DNA of 64,000 bases from Blastomussa wellsi. Lineage: Eukaryota > Cnidaria > Anthozoa > Scleractinia > Plerogyridae. Below are positions 1 through 12,464 of this stretch, piece after piece. A model generated the notes under the pieces. It saw nothing but the letters and a program-made list of their open reading frames with translations, did no database searches and was not told the origin of the DNA. The position numbers were made by a program, and so were the translations under genes. Where the stretch lies: positions 8,156,548 through 8,220,547 of the forward strand of contig OX393573.1 of the NCBI GenBank assembly GCA_947652115.1, in the 5' to 3' direction. Every line of letters starts with the position of its first letter. Position 1 is the first letter of the stretch.

Positions 1-412
1 GAAACCATTTTTGCAAGTGGGAGGTCGTGGGAATTCCTTCGTGAAAACGTATCCCTTGTTGTTGCATGTCCACGAATCCATGTTGCCAAGCACCGTAGCA
101 GTAATGAATGGTCTCAGGTGGTGTAACAAACAACTCTTCTAAGTGATCCAGTATCAACGATTCCGTAAAGCAAGTCTTGCCACAGCCAGAGGGACCCACG
201 ACTAAAATACTGGAAGGTGTCTTGAACTGAAATGCTTCTCCTTTTTCTACTCCACTAAGGAGCCCAGGGTGCTCCTCGATTTTTTCAATTCGTCTTTGAC
301 AGCTGTGGTTCTCGTGGCGAATTCTACTGTCTACACGAGTGAAACCTCTTTGAAAATATTGACACCAACGAGACAAGTGTTCGTGAGAGTGTGTATGACT
401 GTAAAAGCGTCC
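1..412 (-). CDS. partial P-loop NTPase-like ORF, probably mobile-element derived
   Basis: An open frame reads leftward from a stop at 413-415 to the window edge, so the C-terminus is missing. It contains a Walker A motif, GPSGCGKT, at 173-196, preceded by a hydrophobic strand (ILVV) and followed by the motif HYCYGAWQ, with an IRFHEGIP-type segment near the edge. Hydrophobic strand, P-loop and downstream helix are the normal start of a nucleotide-binding fold. No intron signal is obvious. I do not recognise the host family; P-loop ORFs of this style occur in repeated animal elements and DNA-virus-like elements, so an origin from a mobile element is likely but inferred. No start codon could be chosen with confidence, and the part upstream of about position 290 may be only incidentally open. 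Confidence 0.45.
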
Positions 413-660
413 TTAGCAACAATATGTAGTAGTGTCAATGTGTGGGATACCCGTTTCACCCATTTTCTCAATGGTTCTTTACCACATGCTGTGTGGGATA
501 CCCCTTTTCACCCAGCTACTCACTGAATACGGGAGGGGTTATTAAAGGTGAACGTCACCTTAATATTTCGTACACAAAATAACTAGCTGTTCGAAGAAAC
601 GTTGAAGAAGAGTCATCTTGAAAAAGGAGAGTTGTCTTGTTGTTTTGAAGAGGTGAGTCT

Positions 661-987
661 TTGATCAAGTCAGATTTCGCTATGGAAATTGCGGAGAGAA
701 GAAGAAGAAACAGAGAGAATACATTCAAAAGGAGGAGAGAAAGAATGTTAAAAGAAGAGAGAATAAAAAAAATAATCACAGAGTGCAGCAAAGAAATGGA
801 TGCGAGAAATAGACAGTGGCTCGATTTAGCTCGCACGTACGAACAATTCAAACGAGAAGACACGGTGGAGGAGTTAAAGGGAGACTATCTACGTACTGTT
901 GAAGAAACAGAGAATGATGATGGAATTTTTTATTTGGAAATTCCTTTCATTCATGTTTTTCTAAAGAGCAACATTGTGAAATTCTGA
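661..987 (+). CDS. hypothetical basic coiled-coil ORF
   Basis: A 108-codon open frame whose first 80 or so residues are strongly charged and helical, with runs such as AERRRRNRENTFKRRRERM and regularly spaced leucine and isoleucine, suggesting a basic coiled coil; the last 20 residues are hydrophobic and unrelated in style, as if read into an intron or non-coding DNA. A GAAACAG then AGAATG transition near 907-915 could mark the true end of coding sequence. I see no family motif. It may be an exon, a retrocopy fragment or chance. The opposite-strand frame over the same interval is a shadow. Confidence 0.25.
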   Translation: MIKSDFAMEIAERRRRNRENTFKRRRERMLKEERIKKIITECSKEMDARNRQWLDLARTYEQFKREDTVEELKGDYLRTVEETENDDGIFYLEIPFIHVFLKSNIVKF

Positions 988-1231
988 AATTGTGTGATAC
1001 AAACTCGTCTTTGACAAGCATGTGCTCGACCCGAGGAATTTCTTCTCGTACCCGTACGGATACCTGCGCCCAGACCCCGTGGCAGAGGAAAATGGAACGA
1101 GTGCTCAATGAACAGTGGGATGAACAGGATGACATCAATGTCGAACTCTTATGCAATCTGTAAATAGCTCCGGCACAAAACTCACATCCAAGCATTACGC
1201 TCAGTTTAACAAGACACACACTCTCCCTCAT

Positions 1232-2657
1232 ATTCCCCTATAATCAGAAACTGCACACACAAAAAGTTGTCCAGGGCGCTTCGCCACTGAGGACTCTACA
1301 GATGCCCCAGCTTGTAAACACTAGGAATTGATTGAGAAATTATACTTGTTTTTAAAGTGAATTTGTTTGGTTTTTATTTGCGCGACAAAATGGCAGATTA
1401 CCGATAGTTCTTTTGCATGCTCAGTTACTTTGATTCCCATGGTGACGTCATTTTATTGAAATGCTTTTTCTCATTCTATATGCAACATGGTCCTGTGACC
1501 CAAACCCCTCGCTTCTGATTTGGCTACGTCCAAAAGTGGCGCCCCTTACTACTACCAGCATTTACTTTTTCACTCAAAGGAACTGTCAGTAACAAAAATA
1601 ATGTTCTGGCTACCGGCCCATTCAGGTTGAGGAGCAATTCATGTAATTTTAAAGAAGCAATCTGGTCCCTTGGGAGCAACGAGGCCCTACATGTAATTGA
1701 ACATGTGTCGTTGAATTGGTGACAGGCTAGTTACCCCTGTAATCATACCCTCTCCCTACTTATCATCACCAGGCAGGAGGGCATGATACATCATTTACTT
1801 GGCGGATCTCATGCGAAAAAGTTAGATTTTGGCTTTTTATCTGATTGGTCGAGAAACAATACTTTCGAAATGGTAAACTCAGGCTTCCAGTTGAGACAAA
1901 ATATATTTATGATGAGGAGTTACAGCCAGTTACAGCTACAGCTAATACCATGACGAATAATTTATAGTACAGAGAATTATTCTCTCAAGGCTGAGCAGAG
2001 AGAGTGCGGCCGCTCATAAAATTTTAACCCGGTTATTTCACCATAACCAACGTTTAACCGAGTTAAGTTAAGTTAACCAGGTTTCTGAAAAATAAACCCA
2101 GTTAACTCTCTAAGTGCGGCCGCAGCCATTATCGTTTGCCACATGCATGGTTTCATAGGTTTAGCAGTTAGTATTACAATGCTATGTAGTCATAAACCCA
2201 AAAAAGGAAAATGAGTAGACAGAAAAAAAACAAACAAACAAAAGAAAACTTTGTGTCCAGCAGTCAGAAAATTTTCCATTTGTGACCATGCATTTATCAT
2301 GTTACCATTCCAGTCATTGAGAACTAACCAGGCTAACCAGCGAACTATTCAGGCTAACCTTTGCGCTATTCAGGCTAACCGGTTGCGACCACCTCTCCTA
2401 AGCAATCACCTCTCTTCAGCGACCAATTTTCCAAAATACCCAAATTTTCCAAGACAAATCACTATATTTGGAACCTCTTCTAAGCAACCACCTCTTGTAA
2501 ACGACCGCGACCACTTTTAGAGCTAAAAGTTTGACATTTTCTTTTGTTTTTAACCTCCCGTAAGCAACCACTTGACCGATAATAGAGTGGAAATTGGATA
2601 ATAAGACAGACAGACAAACATTAGCAAACTGACATAGGTTGAGTTCAAATTAACCTA
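1232..2657. other. non-coding stretch without recognisable gene
   Basis: No supported coding region. It holds two direct copies of AGTGCGGCCGC (2003-2013 and 2113-2123) around a 99-bp insert rich in TTAACC/GGTTAA words, and a CTAACC-rich patch at 2325-2380. In METAP1 terms this is inside or beyond the intron after exon 6. Confidence 0.5.
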
Positions 2658-3497
2658 CAGTCCGACCTCTATTAAGCGGCCACCCTCGGGACTTTGAAAA
2701 GTGGCCGCTTAATAGAGGTTGGCCACTTAATAGAGGTACAATATAAATTGGATAGGAATGGCAGTAAACATGGTTTTATTGACTCTATATAGCAAAATGC
2801 TTTTTAAAAGTGAACTTATATGAAGATATATCCAAAATTCATTATAACAAAACATCAAGTGCATTTCTAGTCCATGCATAGTTCTAGCTCTAACACAGTA
2901 CAGTTTTCTTCGGGTTGATAATGTACAAAAAAATATGCAAAATGTTCCCAAGCTTATGGCTCTATGGCTAACAAAATTTCTCAAGAGGGTAACAAACAAA
3001 GAGCTGTTGTGAAAGGCAAGCGCGTAAACAGAGGGGCCGGCTATGGTTTAGAAATTCCATGCGAGTGCTATTTCACAGGAGACGAGTTAGCTATTCGATG
3101 GTTAAAATCGAAACTTGAGGAGCAAGGATTTTTGTAGATTTCCCGTACAGTAATAATTCTATTGTTATCTTTTTATAGCGCCGGCCGCGCCGGATGTGAA
3201 AAGTTTGCACATGCAAGCGGCTTGTGAGTTGTTATGAGTGGAGATTAAATTGCAGTTTTTGTTTTCTTGTTGTTTTCAGTTATCACCTTATATCATCTGT
3301 CACCATTTCGCTTCCAAAGATAATTTGCTGGTCGCTTAATGGAGGTTAAAAACCATATAAATTATACACTAGCGACAGTAAAAAGGTGGCCGCGGTCGCT
3401 TAATAGAGGTGGCCGTTGAATAGAGGTATCAAATACAGCAGTTTACCTAATGGAGGGTGGCCGCTTAATAGGTGGCCGCTTAATAGAGGTCGGACTG
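2658..3497 (+). mobile_element. TA-flanked non-autonomous DNA transposon, copy 1
   Basis: Starts CAGTCCGACCTCTATTAAGC and ends with its inverse, GAGGTCGGACTG, flanked by TA on both sides (2656-2657, 3498-3499). The ends carry several further direct and inverted copies of the CTCTATTAAGCGGCCAC word, giving complex subterminal repeats. A TA target and CAGT termini are typical of the Tc1/mariner superfamily, pogo-like branch. No transposase is encoded. A second, inverted copy lies at 14277-15120. An internal frame of about 80 codons is kept between the two copies but looks like shared non-coding sequence rather than a gene. Confidence 0.88.
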
Positions 3498-3875
3498 TAG
3501 TTTGAAACAAATTGACCTAAAACATGTATGTTGCATGCGCCCGCGAGTCGTGAAACACATGTTTCTCCTGTTTGTAATTTGTATGCATGGATGGTTCTCC
3601 AATTTCTATGGGCATGGGGTTCCGCTCTGCAGCCCTTCAGTTGTTTTTGTAAAGTGGGTCATTTCCATGGCAACAGAACAGATCATATGTGAGCTAAAAA
3701 AGCTAGTTTGTTTTCCGTAGGAAATTCACACACTTCTGACCGCCACCAGCTTTGGAAACATTTCCAAAAATCATGTCATATTTATTCAGAGTCACACTGC
3801 TGATTTCATCTGTCAGTTTTTAATGTTTTAGTCTCAAGTGTCTGAGTCATCATCTTGTAAATAACATATACCTAT

Positions 3876-4022
3876 GTTATTTGCCGGCTGTGAGGTCCGT
3901 ATAGTGAAAAACTGTGACCGAGGTCTTGAAAATGCTGCCCGAGGCTGCAAGCCAAGGGCAGCATTTTCAAGTCCGAGGTCACAGTTTTTCACTCTACGGA
4001 CCGACCATAGCTGGTAAATAAC
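3876..4022. repeat. imperfect palindrome (MITE-like)
   Basis: The left arm GTTATTTGCCGGC...GGTCCGTATAGTGAAAAACTG is mirrored by CAGTTTTTCACTCTACGGACC...GCTGGTAAATAAC. The inner arms pair through AAAATGCTGCCC / GGGCAGCATTTT around a loop near 3948. It can fold into one long hairpin; no clear target duplication was found. Confidence 0.8.
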
Positions 4023-4452
4023 TTATTTATTTTTCCTACTTTAATTTTTGGGGCACGAAATCATAAAGTGTGAAAATATTTGTTTACGTGCGCATCCAGT
4101 TGAGCTGATCAGCGGAAATCATTTTGTTTGCACAGTATGCACTTTATACTGCCAAGAATGATTTTACTACAACGAACAATACTCGCCGAAACTTCATCAA
4201 TAAAGAAAGAATAATTTAATAGCACAAATTGAAGCAGCAAAACAGCAGATTATAAAAACTGGATCAACAACACCGGTAAGTCTTATCCATGGAAATACTT
4301 TCAACTGAAAATCGATTGCAGCTTGTGTTGACATATTTTTCAAGCCTCGTTATCTGAATGAAAAGCACTCCAAGACACACTTTCCAGCTACAGACATTTC
4401 CATTTAACAGATTTATACTCATTTCTTTGAATTTAATAGCATTTATTTCAAT

Positions 4453-4752
4453 AGGTAAAGGTAAGTCTGCAGTCGGGCCTAGTGACCCATCAGGCCGGAG
4501 CTTATCCCGGTTTCTGTAGCATGAAGCGACAGAGAGTATTTCTACTCTCCCCTGGATGGGATGCTAGTCCCTCGCAGGGTTACCCCTCAGCAGTAAATTC
4601 GCCGGTACCCATTTATACACCTGGGTGAAGAGAGGCACTGTGAGAGTAAAGTGTCTTGCCCAAGAACACAACGCAGTGGCCCGGCCAGGACTCAAACCCG
4701 GACCGTCCGATCCAGAGTCCAGCGCACTAACCATTAGGCCACTGCGCCTCCC
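4453..4752 (-). mobile_element. tRNA-derived SINE with 10-bp target duplication
   Basis: On the minus strand the element opens with a tRNA-like head: box A region TGGCCTAATGGTTAG and box B GGTTTGAGTCC. A body follows containing TTGGGCAAGACACTTTACTC and the end reads ACTTACCTTTACCT. The 10-bp direct repeat ATTTCAATAG flanks it (4445-4454 and 4753-4762, overlapping the tail by two bases). The central body resembles the deeply conserved SINE core domains reported from many metazoans, including cnidarians; exact assignment needs a consensus search. Confidence 0.88.
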
Positions 4753-5335
4753 ATTTCAATAGACAGTTAGCAAATTTCGAAAGAGAAACTCAGAAATATA
4801 CTGCTAAGACACCTCCTTTTCTTGAATGGTAGAAAATGGAGTTCGGTTTTGACAAAATGTAGCATAGAAATACGGCGTTTTAAATGCTAACTGGAGTCTG
4901 AAAACTGGCAACTTGCAGTGAATTACAACCCGCATGAAAATCATGCAAAACTGAGAACGAACAAACAACGATCGACAAACGGCCGTGAACTACAACTTGA
5001 TTCTGTAATAAAGAAAATGAATACTCGCCTTTTAGAGAACTTACATAGATTGTTGCTGAGCAACAACATAGATTCTTTTTTGTGAGCAAAACTCGTCTCG
5101 CTGCAAGATTTTCGCATCAATTGCCGTGAGCGGGAAAAAAATCCGGTAAATGGATTTTGAAAAAAATCAAATACTGTGCATGCACTGGCTGTAAATTGGC
5201 CCTTTTTGGGAATATATGAAACTCTCAACCACAATTTATGAGCCGGCCATATGCACGCTGGTCATATGCACTAACCACCAAGAGAAACTGTGTTTAGCCA
5301 CCTTAAATTAACAAGCCATATGCATTATCCTGCAC

Positions 5336-5419
5336 CTCATGGACTATCCTGTCCAGTTCATCAGTGGTGATGCCAACTTTGACATTTTTTGCAGCAGTAT
5401 CCATCACTTCCCTTGCCAA
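5336..5419 (-). CDS. METAP1: METAP1 exon 6 (start of catalytic domain)
   Basis: An 84-bp exon, phase 0 to phase 0, between acceptor TTTTGTAG and donor GTGCAG on the minus strand. It encodes 28 residues beginning LAREVMDTAAKNV and ending DELDRIVHE, matching the METAP1 segment that opens the pita-bread aminopeptidase fold, just after the CR of the preceding exon. METAP1 removes initiator methionine co-translationally in the cytosol, on ribosomes, using two metal ions. The metal-ligand exons come later and are not found between here and the left edge, so the following intron is at least 5.3 kb. The donor lacks the usual GTRAGT form, which slightly lowers boundary certainty. Confidence 0.87.
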
Positions 5420-6311
5420 CTACAAAATAAAACACAAAATGATAATATTTATAATGATATTTAAAACAAGGACTCTCTCACCAAACTCTTTAAAGGTCCT
5501 GGGAGAAAAATAATAAAATAAATTAAAAATAATAAAGGATTAAAAATTTAATAAAAGTTTAATGCTAACCAGTGAGCGATGAAAAGCTAACAGGTAGCAG
5601 TAATACAGGGCAGCAAATTGGACATCGGATAATGCCCCATCAAAATTCACCAATGTACAAACAATTTTGGCGGACTTCCGGTGCAAATGGAAGTGCTTTG
5701 ACAACACCTTATTGAGCAGTACAGTCTGATCTCACTACAGTTTTGTCAGTCCAAACACTGACTTTGTCAGACAATGTTCTTTCATGGGATAAAAATTGTT
5801 TGCAGTAATGGCAATAAACTAAGCTCTGCGATGCAATCATGTGTGGGCTTATACTTTGGTAATAATTATGTAATTTTAAATGAACAAAGGAATGACTTAA
5901 TTTTTGTTGTTTGTTTCCCAATGACTTTATTACAAAATAAAACCAAAGAAATATAAAATTCAAGATAGCCTTCTTTTGATTAGTCCTGTACTTAAGGACT
6001 GTATAGCACTGAAGGTAATAATAATAATTTGCCGCCAGAAGAAAAGCAATTACAGGTATTCATTCGAATAAACGCCACAATCAAGGTCCAAAAATTTAAT
6101 AATAGCCAGGGCGCTTAATTAAAATAATACTAAAGTAAAAGGTATCTCTTGTTCTGATGGTCCAATCCATACTGCCCTGTGGCAGTTATTAATGTACAAA
6201 TTTCAACAAGGTTGCCGACATGCTCCTTCTGTTAGGTTCTGTAAGAATGAAAATTTGAATTCATGTCTTTTGTTAATCGTGGAAGATAGATGTTTGTAAG
6301 GTTAAAATGTA

Positions 6312-6706
6312 TACTATCAAAATCAATAGTGGTAAAACTGCAGTTAGAAATTTGAACTTGAAGCAGTTTGATTCTTAATACGTCATGTGAAAAACAATGT
6401 CAGGTGGTTCATGCCTGTGAGCGTCTTGTCAGTGATGATGTGACTTTAACGGTCGCTACATGGCCATGTAAGCATAGTTTTTCCAGAATTTCTATGAACA
6501 ATAACGGCACTATCAAGCCAACAGAGTCAGAAAACTCATGATATGTATTAAGCTTGAAAGAAAGGCAGGTTTGGTTTAATTTTAATAGATTTCACACTGT
6601 TGGCTTTCCGATAAATAGTGTCCATGTGAAAGTTTTGATTAGATTATAGCAGCACGAGATGAAATTTAGCGACTGCAGTTTACCACTCTTAGTGATTTTG
6701 ATAGTA
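6312..6706. mobile_element. TIR-bearing MITE, copy 1 (TACTATCAAAATCA family)
   Basis: Begins TACTATCAAAATCA-TAGTGGTAAAACTGC and ends with the inverse, GCAGTTTACCACT...TGATTTTGATAGTA, giving terminal inverted repeats of about 30 bp. A homologous copy lies at 41647-42071 and shares words through the whole body, such as ATTCTTAATACGT, TTTAACGGTCGCT and ACAGAGTC. No protein is encoded and no clean target duplication was seen. Confidence 0.8.
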
Positions 6707-6872
6707 TGTTGGTGTTTCTTATATTCCTTTTTGCCCCTGCACAGCTTTTGCTGCAAGGAGGCATTCATTGAAGGTTGCATGACTTTTGTATATACTTACA
6801 GTCTATATATACAGTATGTATACCAGACAAAATCTCCATTTGCCTGAGCAGAGCCATAATTGGACTAATGGG

Positions 6873-7014
6873 GGTAATGATGATGTATCATCACTGAACG
6901 GCTGAATGAAGTAATCGGGTAATGATGATGTTTCATTGCCGACTGAACGCCAAAATGGAGTAATCAGGTAATGATGGTATTCCATCACTAAACGACCAGA
7001 AGTGTGAAATGGAT
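6873..7014. repeat. degenerate tandem repeat, three units
   Basis: Three units start with GTAATGATGRTR at 6874, 6919 and 6968, each followed by a YCATCACTRAACG-like half and, in the first two, a GAGTAATC/AAGTAATC spacer. Spacing is 45 and 49 bp. Confidence 0.75.
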
Positions 7015-10000
7015 AATATGATGTAGAAACATGAAATGCCTGATGGGAGTATGGGAGCATATGGGCATTCTGTCTGCGCATGCACGCAGTATTTTGAATG
7101 GAACACATGATTGGCACCATTTTGTTTTGCGATGCACGTTTTGCAGATTTTCAGATGGGAGATCGGTGGTTTAGAAAAGCTTTCACACAAAGTTTTAAAG
7201 GAAAGCAGCGTATTTACATAGAAAATTAGTATTGTGGCTATTCGTGGTATCTATAGACCCTTTTATCATTCAATCGGCTTGTGCTGATGAAGTTTGGATG
7301 GACAGAAAAGTAAATCAGGTGAGTGTCAAGGAATTAAATTTTCGGTATGGCGAATTTAAGGACTGTAGATAAATGCAATCTTGAGATATGCCGTCCTGTT
7401 TAAGCTCTAAATTTCTCTTTATCCTTGTATTTACTTCAACTTGCATGTCAATTTGCCAAAAATTTTCACCGTTCCCCCAATTTTAAATTATCACAGGTAA
7501 CATTGCTATTCTTTGCTCTTATCATTTTGTGCTTGATGCGGTGGCAGTGATTTTCTTTCCCGAAGTACGAGCTCGAGAAAAAAATTGGAATTATCTTTTT
7601 ATTTTCACAGTTCCCCCAATTTCTTAATACTGTCATTGAAATCTTTGTTTATTTGTCTCTCCCTGTATGTAATTTATGTACATTAGAAAAATGTGTGCTT
7701 TCTACTGTTTTACTCAAAATGACTGAGAGTCTAGGTCAAAGTTGGCCTCCAAAGCTTACGTCAGGCAAAATACACAATTCCTGTACTTTTCATGAAGTGG
7801 TCTTTTACTGAATCTTGTTTGAGCGACTTGTTTGTTTTTTAAACACACGAAAACGATGACCAGTAAGCCACTCTTAGCTTCTGGCTTCTCTTGTTTTAGT
7901 TTGTAGAAGAAGTTCTGTTTTACAAAGCTTGCAGATGAAAAGTAAATATTCATTCCAGTCTCATATTTTTAAGTAAGATAACATTCAGGTATTTTCCTTT
8001 GTTTTATATTCAGCATCACATTGTCACATTACCACACTACCATAACAAAGAAAAATACCAAAACATAAATCGTGCAACCCTATTGATATGTAAATTTGTT
8101 ATTAGAACTCAGGCCCAGGTTTTAATTTTACTTGTGTTTTTTATTATAAAGATTTCAGTCAGTGCAATGATTCCAATAGTCATGGTACTTGTATAATTTG
8201 CACAAGTATCCAGACTTGTGAAATTAGGGGAATTTCGTATTTAGACAGTGAACTTTATCTATTTGTTTGGTAAACTCCCTTTGGCCAATGGAAATGGCTG
8301 TTAACTGTAACACTGAATTTTTATTTCTGAGTTTCAAAGTGCATAATTAATAAAGGTCTGGGAGAACAAGTTATTAGTTTTGTTGAAATTTTACACTTTT
8401 AAAGTCCAGTTAGGAATTAATTATAAAAGTTAGCATTGCTTTCCTTTTACTGCAAAGGATGCCTGTAAAAAGGTGTGTATTGTTGAAATATCATTTTAAC
8501 TATTAAGAATTTTGCAAGTAAAAATATTATTTTATGTAACTAATATCACCTGTTTGCCTTTGTCTTTATGTTTGGTACAGTGTAAACATAAAAAGAATTG
8601 ACAGCAGTGTTAAAAAAAAAGTGCATATTTTTTTTTTGGAAGCTGCATGCGTAAAAAAAGTTGTAGGACAGCCAGGGGCAAGGATTTGAGAAGCACATTA
8701 TCAAAATTACAGTGTATCTTGTGTTTTAAGCCATGCCTTGTTACAATACTGACTTCCATGCTATTTATGATGAATGTACATGTATAAAGCCAACAGGAAA
8801 TACAGTCTGCAATAAAGAGACTTTCTTTCACACTGTGATGCTCTCTTGTGTGATCCAGAAATATTCAATAATTACTATTGTTTGCATATCCTTAGGTACA
8901 TATCTTGCCAGTGAGAGGGAAAGGGGGGACTTGCACCCTTTAATGTCGAACAAACAAAAAGCTGGATAAAAAGCTGTAGTGGCCTAAAGCTCAAATGAAA
9001 GGGTCTGGTTCCTACTTTGTGAAAAAAGTAGGGACCCAGGCAAAAATCAGGCTCTCGTCTCATTTGTGGCCTACTGGTATCTAATTATCCAATTATAGCA
9101 GACTTAATTGTAGCGACCAAAACAAAACAATTCAGTTTTAATGGATTAAAAATGTTGATATATCCTTTCCTAATAGCTCTTGAAATGTTTTTGTAAATCA
9201 TCTCATGATGCTCGCTTCCAAGTTTGGCAGAGTGCTGCTACTAGCTTCCCAATTCTGTAGGCCTACAATGCTACCTATAAAACTAATTTTATAGTAAATA
9301 AGAAACCAATAAAAGCAGATCAATTTTATACTCTAATTATTTTCTGGTAAATAATTTTTCCTCCATTTTTGAAAACCTTCCCTTTGTTACAATCACCATC
9401 TCTTAAGTTCTAGTGCTAGCAATAGCCGAGCTGCTTCTTATCAGTTGCCCTTTTTTTTCCTTCAAAGTGCTCTCTGGTTGTGATTCATGTCAAAAAACTT
9501 TCAACAAAGCTGAACGAAATTTAAATTTTCAAATATGTGAAATATGACTATCATTAGAGCTCTTTTTAATAACAGGCAGCGAAGCAGTTACAATTTTCAG
9601 TAATAACTTGAGACAACACTGACGTGATAAAATTACTTTCCAATACGCCTGTATTTCTGAACACAGCCTCTTCTACATCATTCACAAAATATAACTCCTC
9701 GAACAAAATACCACAAGCAAACAAGCTGCTACTCCATGGCACTGACAGCAGACATTTATTGTATTAAAGCTTGTGCCTTCTGGAGCAGACTTTGTTAGCA
9801 TTTTTTCCACACAACCATTGCCTTTCTTTCCCATGATTTCAAATAGTTTATGTAAAGCAAGAAAGAAGAATTGAATACTTCAATATTATTACAAAATGTT
9901 CTCGGGAACAGAGTTCTCGATCGCCATTTTTACTTCGCGTGGCGTGGGCGCATACCAGCAGTAGCTCTCATAAAAGTATTTTCTACAAAACATGCACAGA

Positions 10001-10495
10001 CAGAATGCCCCTCTGCTGAGTAACTGTTGAGTATGGGTATTATCGCATCACAATAACCGGGGCTAGTGTCAGCTAGCATGGGTTTTTTCAGGTAAACACA
10101 TCGATAGACTTGAAGCGGTTTGTTTGATTATGCACAATTTAGAGTGTTTGAGCGAGAGAGTGTTTTCTTATCTCTGATCATCAGTGAATTATCGCAAATG
10201 GCCCTGAACAGAAAACCGATTTTCAATAAATTTAGAAAATAGAAAAGCCAAAACAATAAGCAAAAACCTTAACTGTAGTATCAAATACAATACGCTGACA
10301 AAAAAGGATTAGCGGCAGCTGTAGTGTCAATTATTTCTAGTAAACAAACATTGTGTGTGAACATGGTCCACTTTTACCCTAAGTTCAAGATAATTTCCTC
10401 AGAAATTATGATTACATTGAACAGAACACATACCGATAGACAAATTTAATAACAACATAATGTACTAAATAATTTTCTAAACCAAATAACCTTAC

Positions 10496-10587
10496 CCTGC
10501 ATGCCACACGCATTTTCTCCACCTCCTCCTGATTAAGAACCTTAATCTGCATACTTTGCTTGGATTTGATTTCAGACAAAGGGACAC
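10496..10587 (-). CDS. METAP1: METAP1 exon 5
   Basis: A 92-bp exon entering in phase 1 and leaving in phase 0. Acceptor TTTAATTTCAG and donor GTAAGG are strong. It encodes GVPLSEIKSKQSMQIKVLNQ and then EEVEKMRVACR, the linker and first helix before the catalytic core of METAP1; the IKVL...EVEKMR pattern is the familiar entry to this family. It is separated from exon 4 by only 258 bp, the shortest intron in the gene. Confidence 0.9.
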
Positions 10588-10845
10588 CTGAAATTAAAAC
10601 TTCCATCAAGGGTTTTTTCAGCAATTTAAACTTATCTTCTTGACTTTCATACACTGTAAATAAGTAATTGACTTGTGGTTAAGTTATCTTCACTTTCACT
10701 TCAAATATACGGGTAGCAACCATATTCCGGGTAAGGTGGGTCATCACAAGAAACAGATCATCCAACTGAGTTAATGTATAATTGGAGATAATACATGTGT
10801 GCAAAATCTTCTAGATGATATTAATGGATAATATTATGTACAAAC

Positions 10846-10900
10846 CAGTTTCTGCATAGTCTGGTTTCTGGATGTGGTCTGGAACCTCTCTCCTAGGAGA
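10846..10900 (-). CDS. METAP1: METAP1 exon 4
   Basis: A 55-bp exon entering in phase 0 and leaving in phase 1, bounded by acceptor TTTGTTTACAG and donor GTTTGT. It encodes SPRREVPDHIQKPDYAET, corresponding to the METAP1 motif VPxxIxxPDYA that precedes the catalytic domain. Its first phase-1 G joins the GT of exon 5 to give glycine. The donor is non-consensus after the GT. Confidence 0.9.
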
Positions 10901-12347
10901 CTGTAAACAAAAACAACACATTGTACCTGCTGTAACATAAAATATAACTATAATGCCAAATGTGTATCTGGGTGCTCTAACTTGCTCTTTGTAAAAGAGG
11001 AGATCGATCACCATGGGCAGTCAGCTAGGGCTCGACATTGTAACCTGTGGGGTTGCCAATGCAACTAGTTTTGATTCAGTGGTGACTAACTTTTCACATT
11101 TGGTCACCAGCTGGCCACTAAGATTTACCATCAAACAGAAGAAACTTTAATTTGGATTTTTGGATTCAAGAATCATGTCATTCAATTTTACATAAGTCGC
11201 TTCATCTGACTAAAACGTAAATGATTTCTGTATATTTAATCTTATTGTTTTTAAGTTATCCATGGAATGAAAAGGATTAAGACAAGTTGACTTTCCTTTT
11301 ATGCAATGCATTTTAAAATCGAAAGGAAACAGTCCATTTTTTAATGTACAACTTATTATCAAAACATGTGCAAGATTTTCACGCATTGCTGACTGTCAAT
11401 TATTAAAGGCCGACCTCACACGCTTTGATATTTCAAAAGCTCATCTTAATTTGTTGGACTGCTGCAGTCAAAAAAAAAAAGAGAAAAAAAAGAAACTACT
11501 CTGTTGATAAAATGAATTTGTAGCGTGTATAAAAAATGATGAAACAAATGGTCACAAAACAGGTGATTTTCAGTGTTGAAATTGGCTTTTATTCGCATCA
11601 GGGAATCAAAAGTTTGGCAGCATGAACAAAAATAATTTACAAAGAAGAAACCTGAAGTTTTTTAAAAGTCAATTGAATAATTATATAAGCATGACCTGTC
11701 GTTTCAGAATTTGTCCAATTCCCACAGCACGGAAATTGAAATTATTGATAGTTTCACACACACAAACAGACACCTTCTGTAGTTGTTAAACATTTAAGAT
11801 CGTTAGTGAAAAATAATGAATCAAGCTTTCAACATAATTATATAGTCAACATAAACTGTCTTCTTTATAGATATGTTGTGGTTTAATTTATCTTTGATTT
11901 AAAATTTTTTTAAACCAGTTTGATTTTCATTTCTCATTGTCTTATGTTGATTAGCATGATCTGAACAAAAGTTTCCTTGAAGTTGTTTTCATTAGTTCAT
12001 GAACCGAACAGAATTAACTGATTCGAAATGATCATGGTGTTGTCATCCGATGGTGGTTGTGAGTGTCTGCCAAATGTGTCATAGAATGAGTTGACTGCAG
12101 AGATTTTGACAGTTCTGTTCTGGTATCTCAAAATATTCAATTGTGTTGTCCTGAGACCTTGAAAATGTGACTGATCCACAACAATGGAAATTGATTTTAA
12201 ACTTTTCAAAACAATGGAAATCAATTTCTAACACTTGTGTTAACCATATCAGGTAGAAATAACCATCAACTTAAGTTAAGAAACCGATAATTATATTAAC
12301 CATAAATTTAATATAAAATACATAACCCCTACGAAAAAAGCTCTTAC

Positions 12348-12430
12348 CTGTGGCCATGCTTTCAGTGTTCCTGTGAATTTATATCCAGGCCAGGGATTGA
12401 AGTTCATTGGATTCATATCCTTTTGTGTAG
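12348..12430 (-). CDS. METAP1: METAP1 exon 3
   Basis: An 83-bp exon, phase 1 to phase 0, donor GTAAGA, acceptor TTGGTTGAAG. It encodes ATQKDMNPMNFNPWPGYKF and then TGTLKAWPQ; the NPWPGYKFTG core matches the conserved NPWxGYxxTG segment between the METAP1 zinc finger and catalytic domain. A SINE head begins about 35 bp upstream in the intron, so the branch point region is partly or wholly SINE sequence. Confidence 0.92.
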
Positions 12431-12464
12431 CTTCAACCAAACAAATATATATAAAAATAAATAT

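Larger units (their letters stand above)
5420..10495 (-). other. METAP1 intron 5
   Basis: A 5.1-kb intron without another exon that I can recognise. It contains a terminal-inverted-repeat MITE at 6312-6706 and a roughly 47-bp degenerate tandem repeat at 6873-7014. The rest (7.2-10.4 kb) is AT-rich sequence with nothing I can support. Confidence 0.7.

Noticed and set aside
2003..2123. 99-bp insertion with an 11-bp target duplication
   Set aside because: AGTGCGGCCGC flanks it, but no terminal inverted repeats or other copies were seen; could be chance or a local duplication.
2727..2999. Conserved short protein shared by 2.7-3.0 kb and 14.8-15.0 kb
   Set aside because: The conservation is explained by two copies of one non-coding transposon.
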